Part shown: piece after piece, positions 36,205 to 44,109 of the stretch | Position numbering within the stretch: position 1 is the stretch's first letter | Layout: each line of letters opens with the position of its first letter | From: UBA11591 sp040220895 | GTDB lineage: Bacteria > Bacteroidota > Bacteroidia > Flavobacteriales_E > Vicingaceae | Reading direction: 5' to 3' | DNA length: 64,000 nucleotides | NCBI GenBank assembly: GCA_040220895.1 | Contig: JAVJVY010000017.1 | Span: 106,602 to 170,601 of the forward strand | Made by a program: the position numbers and the translations under genes | The notes under the pieces: generated by a model | Databases searched by the model: none | Told to the model about the DNA's origin: nothing | The model's input: the letters and a program-made list of their open reading frames with translations, nothing else

Positions 36205-38880
36205 ATGGAAGGTGAAAGGCATTTGGAGTTAAGTGGTCTGGAAGTGCTCAGGGTTAGTAAAGAGTCCAACTTTGTCAATATTGGCGAACGCACCAACGTT
36301 ACCGGATCGCGGAAATTCCTGAATCTTATTAAAGAAGGGGATTTTGAAAAAGGCATTGAAATAGCCAGGGAGCAGGTCGAAGGTGGTGCTCAGATTCTCG
36401 ATGTAAATATGGATGAAGCCATGATCGACGGCAAAGAGGCCATGGTTACCATATTGAATTTATTGGCGGCCGAACCCGACATCGCAAGAATTCCCTTTAT
36501 GATCGACAGCTCTAAATGGGAAATCATTGAGGCAGGCTTAAAATGCCTGCAAGGCAAGGGAATTGTCAATTCCATCAGCTTAAAAGGCGGCGAGGATGAA
36601 TTTTTACGCCAGGCCAAACTGGTGAAAAAGTACGGTGCCGCAGTGGTGGTTATGGCCTTTGACGAAAAAGGTCAGGCCGATACCTTTGAACGGCGAATCG
36701 AGGTCTGCCAGCGCTCCTACCATTTGTTAACCGAAACTGTTGGTTTTCCAGCCTGGGAAATTATTTTCGACCCCAATATTTTCCCTGTAGGCACTGGAAT
36801 CGACGAACACAGGCGCTATGCCCTTGATTTTTTCAGGGCCACCGAATGGATAAAACAGAACCTTCCTCATGCCTTGGTCAGTGGCGGGGTAAGCAATGTA
36901 TCTTTTTCATTCAGGGGGAACAATTCAGTTCGTGAAGCAATGCATTCGGCGTTTTTATACCACGCCATCAAACACGGCATGGACATGGGCATTGTCAACC
37001 CAAGCATGCTCGAAGTTTACGACGAAATACCAAAAGAGCTACTGGAATTAGTTGAGGATGTACTTCTTGACAGGCGCGATGATTCCACAGAACGCCTCAT
37101 GGAATATGCGTCCAGGGTAAAAGGGGAAACAAAGACCAGGGTCGAGGATCTTAGCTGGCGCGAGACCAATGTGGCGGGCAGGTTATCGCATGCCTTGGTA
37201 AAAGGCATTGGTGAATACATTGAAGAGGATACTGAACAAGCCTTGAAAGAATTTGGGAAACCGCTTTCAGTGATCGAAGGACCGCTGATGGACGGAATGA
37301 ACATTGTGGGTGATCTGTTCGGTTCGGGAAAAATGTTCCTACCCCAGGTGGTTAAAAGCGCCCGGGTAATGAAGCGGGCTGTGGCCTTTCTCGAGCCCTA
37401 CATGGAATTGGAAAAACAACAGTCGGGAACCGCATCTCAAAGCGATAAAAAAGTACTGATGGCCACCGTGAAAGGTGACGTGCACGACATTGGAAAAAAC
37501 ATAGTGGGCATCGTTCTGGCTTGTAACAACTACCAGATCATTGACCTTGGCGTCATGGTTCCCATGGAAAAAATTCTGGACGAGGCCCAGCGGATTGACG
37601 CCGGAATCATTGGCCTGAGCGGTTTGATCACGCCCTCGCTTGATGAAATGGTCAACATTGCCAAGGAAATGGAGCACCGGAAAATGAAAACACCCTTGTT
37701 GATTGGAGGCGCGACCACCTCCAGGATTCACACGGCCGTAAAAATCGACCCCCACTATTCCGGGCCGGTCATTCACGTACTTGACGCTTCTAAGAGTGTA
37801 CCGGTGGCGTCCAGGTTATTCAGCCAAACTGAGCGTATCAATGTGCTGAAGCAGTACAAGGCCGAATATGAGTTGATGCGCGAGCAACACCGCGATCGCA
37901 TTGAAGCCAAAGAATTTTTAACGCTGACTCAGGCACGAGTAAACGCCTTTAAATCAGATTGGCCTTCTGTTCACATCCAGGCGCCGGTTAAATTGGGCCT
38001 GCAAGTACTCAAGGACTACCCCATCAGGGAAATACGCCAGTACATAGATTGGACGCCTTTTTTCCAGACGTGGATGCTTCGGGGAAAGTTTCCGGAAATC
38101 TTGAAGGACGACCATGTGGGTGAAGAAGCTCAAAAACTATACGACGATGCAAATCAAATGCTCGACCAGATAGAACGTCAAAAACTCTTAAAGGCCAATG
38201 CTGTTTTTGGTATTTACAAGGCCAATTCAAAGCAAGACGATGTTTTGATGGATGTGGGAGGGGAAGAAGTGAGATTTCATTTTTTGCGCCAGCAGGGTAA
38301 AAAAGCCAGCGCGCCGAATTTCTGCCTGGCAGATTTTATCGCCCCGGTGGAATCGGGCTTGACAGATTACATGGGCCTTTTTGCCGTAACAGCCGGCTTG
38401 GACATTGAACGCAGCATTGAGCTGTACCGACAAGAAAATGACGATTATAAAGAGATCATAATCAAGGCCCTGGCCGACCGATTGGCCGAGGCCTTTGCCG
38501 AGATGCTCCACCGCAAAGTACGCACCGAATATTGGGCATACGATCGAAATGAGGACTTGAGCAATGAAGATATGATTCACGAGAAATACCGGGGAATCAG
38601 GCCTGCACCGGGCTACCCGGCCTGCCCGGATCATTTGGAGAAAGACGCGCTGTTCAAGGTGCTCAATGCCACAGAAAATGCGGGTATAACACTAACCGAA
38701 TCACGGGCAATGTTTCCGGCATCTTCTGTTTCAGGATATTACTTTGCCCATCCAAATTCCAGGTATTTTGGCCTGGGAAAAATTGGAAGAGATCAGGTTG
38801 AAGATTACGCCTTGCGCAAGAACATGGACGTAAAAGAAATTGAGAAATGGATGGAGTCGAACCTGGCTTATTCTATTTAA
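36205..38880 (+). CDS. metH: Methionine synthase, pterin, cobalamin and activation domains (split MetH, part 2)
   Basis: The product (891 residues from ATG 36205; a TTG at 36199 would overlap the previous stop) has three domains. Residues about 15-280 are the methyltetrahydrofolate-binding barrel (FVNIGERTNVTGSRKF). About 320-560 is the cobalamin cap and Rossmann domain, with the cobalt ligand His in KGDVHDIGKN near residue 427. About 600-885 is the SAM-binding activation domain (RGIRPAPGYPACPDH). With the preceding protein it transfers the methyl group from methyltetrahydrofolate to homocysteine. metF does not follow directly. Confidence 0.95.
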   Translation: MEGERHLELSGLEVLRVSKESNFVNIGERTNVTGSRKFLNLIKEGDFEKGIEIAREQVEGGAQILDVNMDEAMIDGKEAMVTILNLLAAEPDIARIPFMIDSSKWEIIEAGLKCLQGKGIVNSISLKGGEDEFLRQAKLVKKYGAAVVVMAFDEKGQADTFERRIEVCQRSYHLLTETVGFPAWEIIFDPNIFPVGTGIDEHRRYALDFFRATEWIKQNLPHALVSGGVSNVSFSFRGNNSVREAMHSAFLYHAIKHGMDMGIVNPSMLEVYDEIPKELLELVEDVLLDRRDDSTERLMEYASRVKGETKTRVEDLSWRETNVAGRLSHALVKGIGEYIEEDTEQALKEFGKPLSVIEGPLMDGMNIVGDLFGSGKMFLPQVVKSARVMKRAVAFLEPYMELEKQQSGTASQSDKKVLMATVKGDVHDIGKNIVGIVLACNNYQIIDLGVMVPMEKILDEAQRIDAGIIGLSGLITPSLDEMVNIAKEMEHRKMKTPLLIGGATTSRIHTAVKIDPHYSGPVIHVLDASKSVPVASRLFSQTERINVLKQYKAEYELMREQHRDRIEAKEFLTLTQARVNAFKSDWPSVHIQAPVKLGLQVLKDYPIREIRQYIDWTPFFQTWMLRGKFPEILKDDHVGEEAQKLYDDANQMLDQIERQKLLKANAVFGIYKANSKQDDVLMDVGGEEVRFHFLRQQGKKASAPNFCLADFIAPVESGLTDYMGLFAVTAGLDIERSIELYRQENDDYKEIIIKALADRLAEAFAEMLHRKVRTEYWAYDRNEDLSNEDMIHEKYRGIRPAPGYPACPDHLEKDALFKVLNATENAGITLTESRAMFPASSVSGYYFAHPNSRYFGLGKIGRDQVEDYALRKNMDVKEIEKWMESNLAYSI

Positions 38881-38893
38881 AACGGACTTTCGT

Positions 38894-38913
38894 CGAAGGA
38901 TTTCAAGCCTTCG
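38894..38913 (+). terminator. Hairpin after metH, possible weak terminator
   Basis: A 6-bp stem CGAAGG/CCTTCG with an 8-base loop lies 14 bases after the metH stop. There is no real T run after it, so termination is uncertain. Confidence 0.3.
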
Positions 38914-38962
38914 TTGTCAATAAATAATCATTCATCGATTTACATTATACGTTCTATCTCAG

Positions 38963-38970
38963 TACTTTTG
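38963..38970 (+). promoter_or_regulatory. Candidate -7 element (TACTTTTG) for the OmpA-family gene
   Basis: Exact TAnnTTTG match that ends 4 bases before the chosen ATG, implying a leaderless or nearly leaderless transcript if real. Confidence 0.35.
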
Positions 38971-38974
38971 ATGC

Positions 38975-40231
38975 ATGCCGTCACTTAAAACCGTCTTTTT
39001 AGCCGGACTTTTTTTTATTTTTTCGACACTTCCGGCACAACATTCAGACTGCCAGGATCCCATCGTTGTTGAAGGCCTTCATTTATCCATAAACAAGGTA
39101 GATGGTCCTGGTAAGGTGTTGGAAATCAAAGACAACAAGCTTGGTAATGAGCGCTATTTTACCGAAGAGCACAATACCGTATGGCTGTTGTTCAAAGCTC
39201 CCGGCGATGGGGAGATGACCTTTGAAATTACACCCCAAGACCCAAATGACGATTGGGATTTCATGCTTTTTGAAGGCAATGCGGGAAGTTGTGACAGCAT
39301 CATTGCTAAAACCCTGACTCCGGTCAGGAGCAACCTGGCCAGAAACGATCACGCCAATGGAGGAAAAACCGGTTTGAGTCATTCAGCAACCGCACCTTTT
39401 GAGCCCGCCGGAGAATTTCCCAATTATTCCAAATGGTTGGAAGTGGCTGCAGGAAAGGAATACGTGCTGGTTGTAGATATCAATCAAAATAACGGCAAGG
39501 GTTTTGCCATCGATTTCAGCATAAAAGAATGGGAAAATTCCGACATCCATTTGGAAACGGCTCCGGCCTCCACTTCCGGTTTTACAGATATGACAGAATC
39601 GCTTGCCCCCGCTGCCATGGTCCCAATGAAATTTCAGATCATCGATAAGAATAGTGGTAAGCCAATCACCTGTAATGCCACAGTAAAAGGAACGGATTGG
39701 ATGGACTCATCGATCACTTTTACCAATACCAGCGAATTTGAGTTTAACATGCCGGCAGACAATTGGTTTTTTTTAAACGTGACAAAACAAGGGCATACCT
39801 TCAGTTCTGAAAAATACAAGGCCGATGCCAGTAGTGGCGGTCAGGTTCGAAAAATATTTATTTCTGAATTAAAAACCGGCGGACACATCGTGTTGGAAGA
39901 GATCGTTTTCCGCGAAAACACGACCCATTTGCTTCCTTCGTCTGTCAATGCACTGGAACAGCTCATTCAATTCATGAAAGAATATCCGACAGCTGAGATA
40001 GAAATACAAGGGCATGTGAATGCACCGGGCTATGAAAATGAAGGAAAGGTCAAGCGTTTTTCAGAGAAGCGAGCCGAACAGGTTAAGATATATTTGATTG
40101 ATGCAGGTATTGATGCGGGAAGGATTAAGATCAGGGGCATGGGCAATGAATTCATGCTTTACCAAAACCCGCAGACTTACGATCAGGAGAAGGCCAACCG
40201 CCGGGTTGAGATTGAGATTCTCGGTTTGTAG
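38975..40231 (+). CDS. OmpA-family peptidoglycan-binding protein
   Basis: The 418-residue protein has a signal peptide (1-21, ending LPAQ), a jelly-roll-like region (about 25-185; NTVWLLFKAPGDGEMTFEI), a small beta-domain, and a C-terminal OmpA domain (about 305-418). The latter has ALEQLIQFMKEYPTAEIEIQ, GHVNAPG, FSEKRAEQVKIYL and NRRVEIEI. The OmpA domain anchors an outer-membrane protein to peptidoglycan. It stands alone between metH and the TolC-family gene. What the N-terminal part binds is not known. Confidence 0.88.
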   Translation: MPSLKTVFLAGLFFIFSTLPAQHSDCQDPIVVEGLHLSINKVDGPGKVLEIKDNKLGNERYFTEEHNTVWLLFKAPGDGEMTFEITPQDPNDDWDFMLFEGNAGSCDSIIAKTLTPVRSNLARNDHANGGKTGLSHSATAPFEPAGEFPNYSKWLEVAAGKEYVLVVDINQNNGKGFAIDFSIKEWENSDIHLETAPASTSGFTDMTESLAPAAMVPMKFQIIDKNSGKPITCNATVKGTDWMDSSITFTNTSEFEFNMPADNWFFLNVTKQGHTFSSEKYKADASSGGQVRKIFISELKTGGHIVLEEIVFRENTTHLLPSSVNALEQLIQFMKEYPTAEIEIQGHVNAPGYENEGKVKRFSEKRAEQVKIYLIDAGIDAGRIKIRGMGNEFMLYQNPQTYDQEKANRRVEIEILGL

Positions 40232-40421
40232 TAGGGGTTGGTTATTTGACGGTTTTTTTGTTTGAATGATTGACAAAAGGGCTGATTAATTTCCTTCTCT
40301 TGTTCCTTCTGCTTCTTCTAAAACATGCATAATTTAGCGTATCAACCTGCTTTTCATATGACACAAGGTGCTCACTTTTGACTTTATACAAAAAAGGACA
40401 AAGGCAAACGAGGCCTTCAGA

Positions 40422-40470
40422 CATTCCTACACTCAAACATTCCAACAATCAAACATCAATTCCTACATTT
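40422..40470. repeat. Short 16-bp tandem repeat
   Basis: Two imperfect copies of a 16-base unit (CATTCCTACACTCAAA at 40422-40437 and CATTCCAACAATCAAA at 40438-40453) are followed by a partial third. They lie in the 246-base gap between the OmpA and TolC genes. A 68-codon ORF on the minus strand across this gap is low complexity and not credible. Confidence 0.6.
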
Positions 40471-40477
40471 ACGGATT

Positions 40478-41791
40478 GTGAAAAATATTCTGATTACCAC
40501 CTTAGTTCTGCTATGCCCAATTCTTGCATATAACCAAGATCGCTGGGACCTTGAAGCCTGTATCAAATACGCACACGAAAACAACATTCAGATCAAGCAG
40601 GCCGAGATCGATTCACGCATTCTGGAAGGCAGATTAAAACAATCCAAATACGAATTACTCCCCGATTTAAGCGTCTTTGGATCCGAACGAATCAATTACG
40701 GTAAGACCGTTATTCCCATTACCAACGAACTGGCCGAAGTCAGAACCCGTAACTCGCAGTATTCGGCCAGTTCGAGCATCGACCTGTTCAGGGGCTTTCA
40801 AAACGTCAACGGCATTCGAAAAAACAACCTCGATTTTTTGGCCAGTCGTTACGACGTGGACAGGATCAAAAATGACATTACCCTGGCGGTGACCAATGCT
40901 TATCTGCTTATTCTGTTTAACCTGGAAAACGTTGAGGTGGCAAGGCAACAACTCGATGTGACCTCGCTTCAAATCGAGCGCATCGATAAACTGGTGAAGT
41001 CAGGAAGTCTGGCCAAAGGAAACCTGCTCGAATTGGAAGCCCAACTGGCCGATGAGGAATTACAGTTTGTGCAATCTGAAAATCAGGTCACCTTGTCTAC
41101 CTTGAATTTATTGCAGCTGCTCCAATTAGATGGCGATTACGACCTGGACATTGTCAAGCCCATCCTTGATTCTGCGGAACTGGCCATGGAAAGACAGACG
41201 CCTTCGGCAATTTTCAATACTTCACTGGGATTGATGCCCGAAATCAAGAGCGCCGAACTCAAGTTGGAAAGCTCCTTGAAAAACCTGTCCATCGCCAAGG
41301 CCAGCAGAAGTCCATTCCTTTCCATGGGGGCTTCGGTAGGAACCGGTTACAGTGAAAGCGGACCTTCGCCGTATTTTGATCAGTTGAGCGAAAACATTTA
41401 CCGAAGCTTCGGCGTTTCTCTGAACATCCCCATATTCTCTAAGTACAGCATTCAGCAATCCATCGACCAGGCCAGGTTGCAGCAGGAACGTGCTAATTAT
41501 TCATTACTACTTGAAAAGCAACAACTCAGAAACGATGTTGAAAGCGCCTATGCCGATGCTGAAGCAGCCTTGAAGAGTTACGACGCGAATATGAAGTCGC
41601 TTGTCGCACTGCAAGTATCATTTGAGTACGCCCAAAAGCGCTTCGATGCCGGGGTGATCAACAGTGTAGACTACAACACCAACAAGAACAATTTGCGGAG
41701 GGCCGAATCGCAATTACTTCGATCCAAGTACGAGTACATCTTTAAAAGAAAGATCCTGGATTTCTTTCAGGGAAAAGAAATTAAGCTCTGA
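40478..41791 (+). CDS. TolC-family outer-membrane efflux protein
   Basis: The product is 437 residues from GTG 40478, directly giving a signal peptide (1-19, ending LAYNQ). It has the two repeated helical halves of the TolC family: ACIKYAHENNIQIKQAEID at the start, long coiled helices (RIDKLVKSGSLAKGNLLELE), and in the second half FGVSLNIPIFSKYSIQQSI and AQKRFDAGVINSVDYN. It should form a trimeric outer-membrane duct for a type I or RND exporter. No inner-membrane pump or adaptor gene is adjacent; tsaB follows after one base. Confidence 0.92.
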   Translation: MKNILITTLVLLCPILAYNQDRWDLEACIKYAHENNIQIKQAEIDSRILEGRLKQSKYELLPDLSVFGSERINYGKTVIPITNELAEVRTRNSQYSASSSIDLFRGFQNVNGIRKNNLDFLASRYDVDRIKNDITLAVTNAYLLILFNLENVEVARQQLDVTSLQIERIDKLVKSGSLAKGNLLELEAQLADEELQFVQSENQVTLSTLNLLQLLQLDGDYDLDIVKPILDSAELAMERQTPSAIFNTSLGLMPEIKSAELKLESSLKNLSIAKASRSPFLSMGASVGTGYSESGPSPYFDQLSENIYRSFGVSLNIPIFSKYSIQQSIDQARLQQERANYSLLLEKQQLRNDVESAYADAEAALKSYDANMKSLVALQVSFEYAQKRFDAGVINSVDYNTNKNNLRRAESQLLRSKYEYIFKRKILDFFQGKEIKL

Positions 41792-41792
41792 C

Positions 41793-42482
41793 ATGCCCCT
41801 TATTCTATGTGTTGAAACCTCATCGGTATTGTGTTCGGTAAGCTTGTTCGAGGGTGAAAATCTTTTGGCAAGTAAGGAAGAAGGTGAGAGCTATCGACAT
41901 TCGGAATTGCTGCACCTGTTTATCAAAGAAGTGCTCGATCGGGGAAACAAAAAACCAATTGACCTTGACGCCGTGGCCGTTGGTTCCGGACCCGGATCGT
42001 TCACCGGATTGCGCATTGGATATGCAGCGGCAAAGGGACTTTGCTATGCGTTAAAAATACCGCTCATCTCGGTTTCCACCCTGGAACTGATGACAAGGGC
42101 GGCGCTGCAACTTCCCGTATCACACCAAAAGTCGCTCTGCCCCATGATCGATGCACGCAGAATGGAGGTGTACAGTTGCATTTTCAATACTGAATTAAAA
42201 ATAACCAGACCCTTGCAGGCCGTTATTGTGGAAGAAGATTCTTATAAGGAGGATTTGGAAACAGGACCGCTGCTGTTTTTCGGTGACGGCATGCCCAAGA
42301 TCAAAAAACTTTTCCAGACACATCCCAACGCCTACTTTTTGGAACACATCATGCCTTCTTCGCTCTTCATGGCACCAGTCGCCGTCCAAAAATTCGAATC
42401 AAAGGATTTTGAGGACACAGCCTATGCCGAACCGCTTTATTACAAAGATTTCCAGCCTACCACGCCGAAGAAAAGGCTGTGA
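41793..42482 (+). CDS. tsaB: tRNA threonylcarbamoyladenosine biosynthesis protein TsaB
   Basis: The 229-residue protein belongs to the ASKHA fold and supports TsaD in making t6A at position 37 of ANN-decoding tRNAs. Signatures are LCVETSSVLCSVSLFEG, YRHSELLHLFI and AVGSGPGSFTGLRIGYAAAK. The start is one base after the TolC stop. The stop is followed within 4 bases by the heptamer repeat array. The C-terminal tail is lysine and proline rich (TTPKKRL). Confidence 0.95.
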   Translation: MPLILCVETSSVLCSVSLFEGENLLASKEEGESYRHSELLHLFIKEVLDRGNKKPIDLDAVAVGSGPGSFTGLRIGYAAAKGLCYALKIPLISVSTLELMTRAALQLPVSHQKSLCPMIDARRMEVYSCIFNTELKITRPLQAVIVEEDSYKEDLETGPLLFFGDGMPKIKKLFQTHPNAYFLEHIMPSSLFMAPVAVQKFESKDFEDTAYAEPLYYKDFQPTTPKKRL

Positions 42483-42485
42483 GGC

Positions 42486-42735
42486 CTATGATGTATGTGG
42501 TATGACGTATGACGTATGACGTATGATGTATGAGGTATGATGTATGATGTATGAGGTATGATGTATGAAGTATTAGGATGAGGGATCATGTATGAGGTAT
42601 GAGGTATGAGGTATGACGTATGATTTATGAGGGATCATGTATGATGCCTGCCTGCCGGTAGGCAGGTATGAGGTAAGAGGTAGGATGTATGAGGGATGAT
42701 GTATGAGGCGTCAGGGTTGATACATGATGTTTGAT
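42486..42735. repeat. Degenerate 7-bp tandem repeat array (GTATGAN)
   Basis: About 250 bases are made mostly of the heptamer TATGANG, with N being C, T or G, interrupted by a GC-rich palindrome and a few variant units. It starts 4 bases after the tsaB stop and ends just before the 3' end of the four-helix-bundle gene. There are no unique spacers, so this is not a CRISPR array. A shorter inverted copy lies at 43197-43228. Confidence 0.9.
42647..42666. repeat. 20-bp palindrome inside the heptamer array
   Basis: CCTGCCTGCC pairs with GGTAGGCAGG over all 10 positions, with one G-T pair and no loop. The composition differs sharply from the surrounding repeats, so it looks like a separate inserted or REP-like unit. 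Confidence 0.8.
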
Positions 42736-42743
42736 TTGAGGAG

Positions 42744-43112
42744 TTATTTGTTTTCAGCCGTTCGGATACTTGCAACGAAAATGGAAATAAGCTGATTGCA
42801 TTCATCAACTACCTTATCCAGTTCATCTGCATTATTTGACGATGCCGACTTTTCCAATATTTTCAGAGAAATAAATGACTCCCTCAATTCTTTCAACGTG
42901 ATGCGAAGTTTGTGAATGAAATCTTTTTTGGATTCGGCACCTCTTGATTCACCAAAATTCAGAGCAGAAGAAGTTGAGGAACGAATTAATTGCTGTGATA
43001 GATTTTTTCCAAGTTCAGTTTGTTCCAAGGAAGCACAAATCTGAGATACAGAAATTGAAAAGTCAACCAATCTGTTTTCCAGTTCTTCGCTATTCATAAG
43101 ACAATGTTCCAA
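42744..43112 (-). CDS. Four-helix-bundle protein (23S rRNA intervening-sequence type)
   Basis: The 122-residue protein matches the four-helix-bundle family first found in intervening sequences of 23S rRNA: NSEELENRLVDFSISVSQIC, LSQQLIRSSTSSALNFGESRG, KDFIHKLRITLKELRES. A start at Met6 (43097) gives the usual family N terminus. The pentameric Avd protein of diversity-generating retroelements has the same fold, but no reverse transcriptase is present. The gene lies between two inverted arrays of 7-bp repeats, in the gap between two convergent genes. Function is unknown. Confidence 0.88.
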   Translation of the reverse strand: MEHCLMNSEELENRLVDFSISVSQICASLEQTELGKNLSQQLIRSSTSSALNFGESRGAESKKDFIHKLRITLKELRESFISLKILEKSASSNNADELDKVVDECNQLISIFVASIRTAENK

Positions 43113-43196
43113 TAAAAAATGATTGGAACAAAGGATAAACTTCGCCGAAAAAAGACATCCAAAATCAAACCACTCAAATCACAAATCACAAATCCC

Positions 43197-43228
43197 CATC
43201 ATACCTCATAAGCCATACGTCATACATC
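43197..43228. repeat. Inverted copy of the heptamer array
   Basis: Read on the minus strand, this 32-base stretch has units ATGTATGA, CGTATGG, CTTATGA, GGTATGA, matching the array at 42486-42735 in opposite orientation. It includes the stop codon of the 233-codon gene at 43220. Confidence 0.75.
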
Positions 43229-43921
43229 TATCTGACCATCCGCAAAGGCATTAGACTCGAACTGATCCACCCCCTTGAGTTCGTCAACCCAGTTCCATGA
43301 AGTAAAGATGGTCACCTCGAGCGAATTGGTTGCTTCTTTAAAATCATTGCCTTGAAACTTCCAAATGATGTCTTCCGATGCAGGAAAAGAATTCCCCTTG
43401 ACATTTTCTTTGAATAAACGAAATATGGTATTGTGTTCATTCATGCCGTCAGACAATAAACGAGCTAAAAAAGAGGCAGTGGGATTTTGTAAATTGATTT
43501 TCGACTCTGAGTTTTTCGAAGTTATTCCCAGCTTGAGCCGAACAATATCGGGGTAGGGATAAATTCGGGGATATGCCCAATGAATCATGCACCCCACATT
43601 GAACAGTTCTTCGTGAAATGAAATCTCTGCGTATTCTTCCCACAACCGGTCATCTTTCAATTCCTCGGACAGGTTTTTTCGTTGACCTACGGTTAGTTTT
43701 TCACCCAATCGAACTTCTAAGACCAATTCTGCTGCCTCTTCTGGCTCAAGGTCAGACAAGGCCATGATGGTCATCTCTTTTAGTTCATTATCCGGGATCG
43801 AATTTGCATCCTCGTATTCAATTTTATCTAAAAGTTTCAGAAAATCACCTTTATTCCATGCATCGGGAATTTCGTGTACTTCCTTTAATTCTAGTACATC
43901 AACTTCGTATTTAAATTTCAT
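43220..43921 (-). CDS. Hypothetical acidic protein, not recognised
   Basis: The 233-residue protein has no signal peptide and no membrane segment. It is acidic at the N-terminal half (KYEVDVLELKEVHEIPDAWN, DNELKEMTIMALSDLEPEEA), with a tryptophan-rich C-terminal part (IFTSWNWVDELKGVDQF). I do not recognise a family. The reading frame is long and has normal codon character, so I believe it is real. Its last codons and TGA stop come from the inverted heptamer array, which suggests that the original 3' end has been replaced. It is convergent to tsaB across the repeat cassette. Confidence 0.6.
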   Translation of the reverse strand: MKFKYEVDVLELKEVHEIPDAWNKGDFLKLLDKIEYEDANSIPDNELKEMTIMALSDLEPEEAAELVLEVRLGEKLTVGQRKNLSEELKDDRLWEEYAEISFHEELFNVGCMIHWAYPRIYPYPDIVRLKLGITSKNSESKINLQNPTASFLARLLSDGMNEHNTIFRLFKENVKGNSFPASEDIIWKFQGNDFKEATNSLEVTIFTSWNWVDELKGVDQFESNAFADGQIDV

Positions 43922-44037
43922 TTCCTTAGATCAAATTATCCAGAATTATAGCTTTTCTCTTTGAAGAAAGTTGATTTCGAATTTTATTTTGTCTATTAAA
44001 CTGAAACGGCGCAGGCATCCCCCCATTAATGAAAAAA

Positions 44038-44075
44038 ATTGTTTGTAAAACAATATAAAATTGTTGATAAACAAT
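44038..44075 (+). promoter_or_regulatory. Tandem palindromic operators upstream of the DUF2975/XRE pair
   Basis: ATTGTTT-GTA-AAACAAT (44038-44054) is a perfect 7-bp inverted repeat. ATTGTT-GATA-AACAAT (44060-44075) is a second copy. Their starts are 22 bases apart, two helical turns. The second covers the likely -33 TTG of the promoter, so binding would block transcription. The XRE protein at 44729 is the obvious candidate to bind them. Confidence 0.7.
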
Positions 44076-44084
44076 AAAATATTA

Positions 44085-44092
44085 TATATTTG
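44085..44092 (+). promoter_or_regulatory. Promoter -7 element (TATATTTG) for the DUF2975/XRE pair
   Basis: Exact TAnnTTTG match with TTG at 44061-44063 (21-base spacing), 17 bases before the DUF2975 start. It is overlapped upstream by the operator palindromes. Confidence 0.6.
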
Positions 44093-44109
44093 CGATAAAT
44101 TACTGCGCC

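Noticed and set aside
35213..38880. metH broken by a frameshift
   Set aside because: Both parts end and begin cleanly, the second has its own ATG 2 bases after the first stop, and divided MetH is usual in this phylum. A sequencing error cannot be fully excluded without relatives.
40242..40448. 68-codon ORF on the minus strand between the OmpA and TolC genes
   Set aside because: It covers short tandem repeats, is low in complexity and has no family features.
42486..42735. CRISPR array
   Set aside because: The units are 7 bases long with no unique spacers between them and no cas genes nearby. It is a degenerate minisatellite.
42744..43112. Diversity-generating retroelement accessory protein (Avd)
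   Set aside because: The fold is shared, but no reverse transcriptase, template repeat or variable repeat is present in the neighbourhood.
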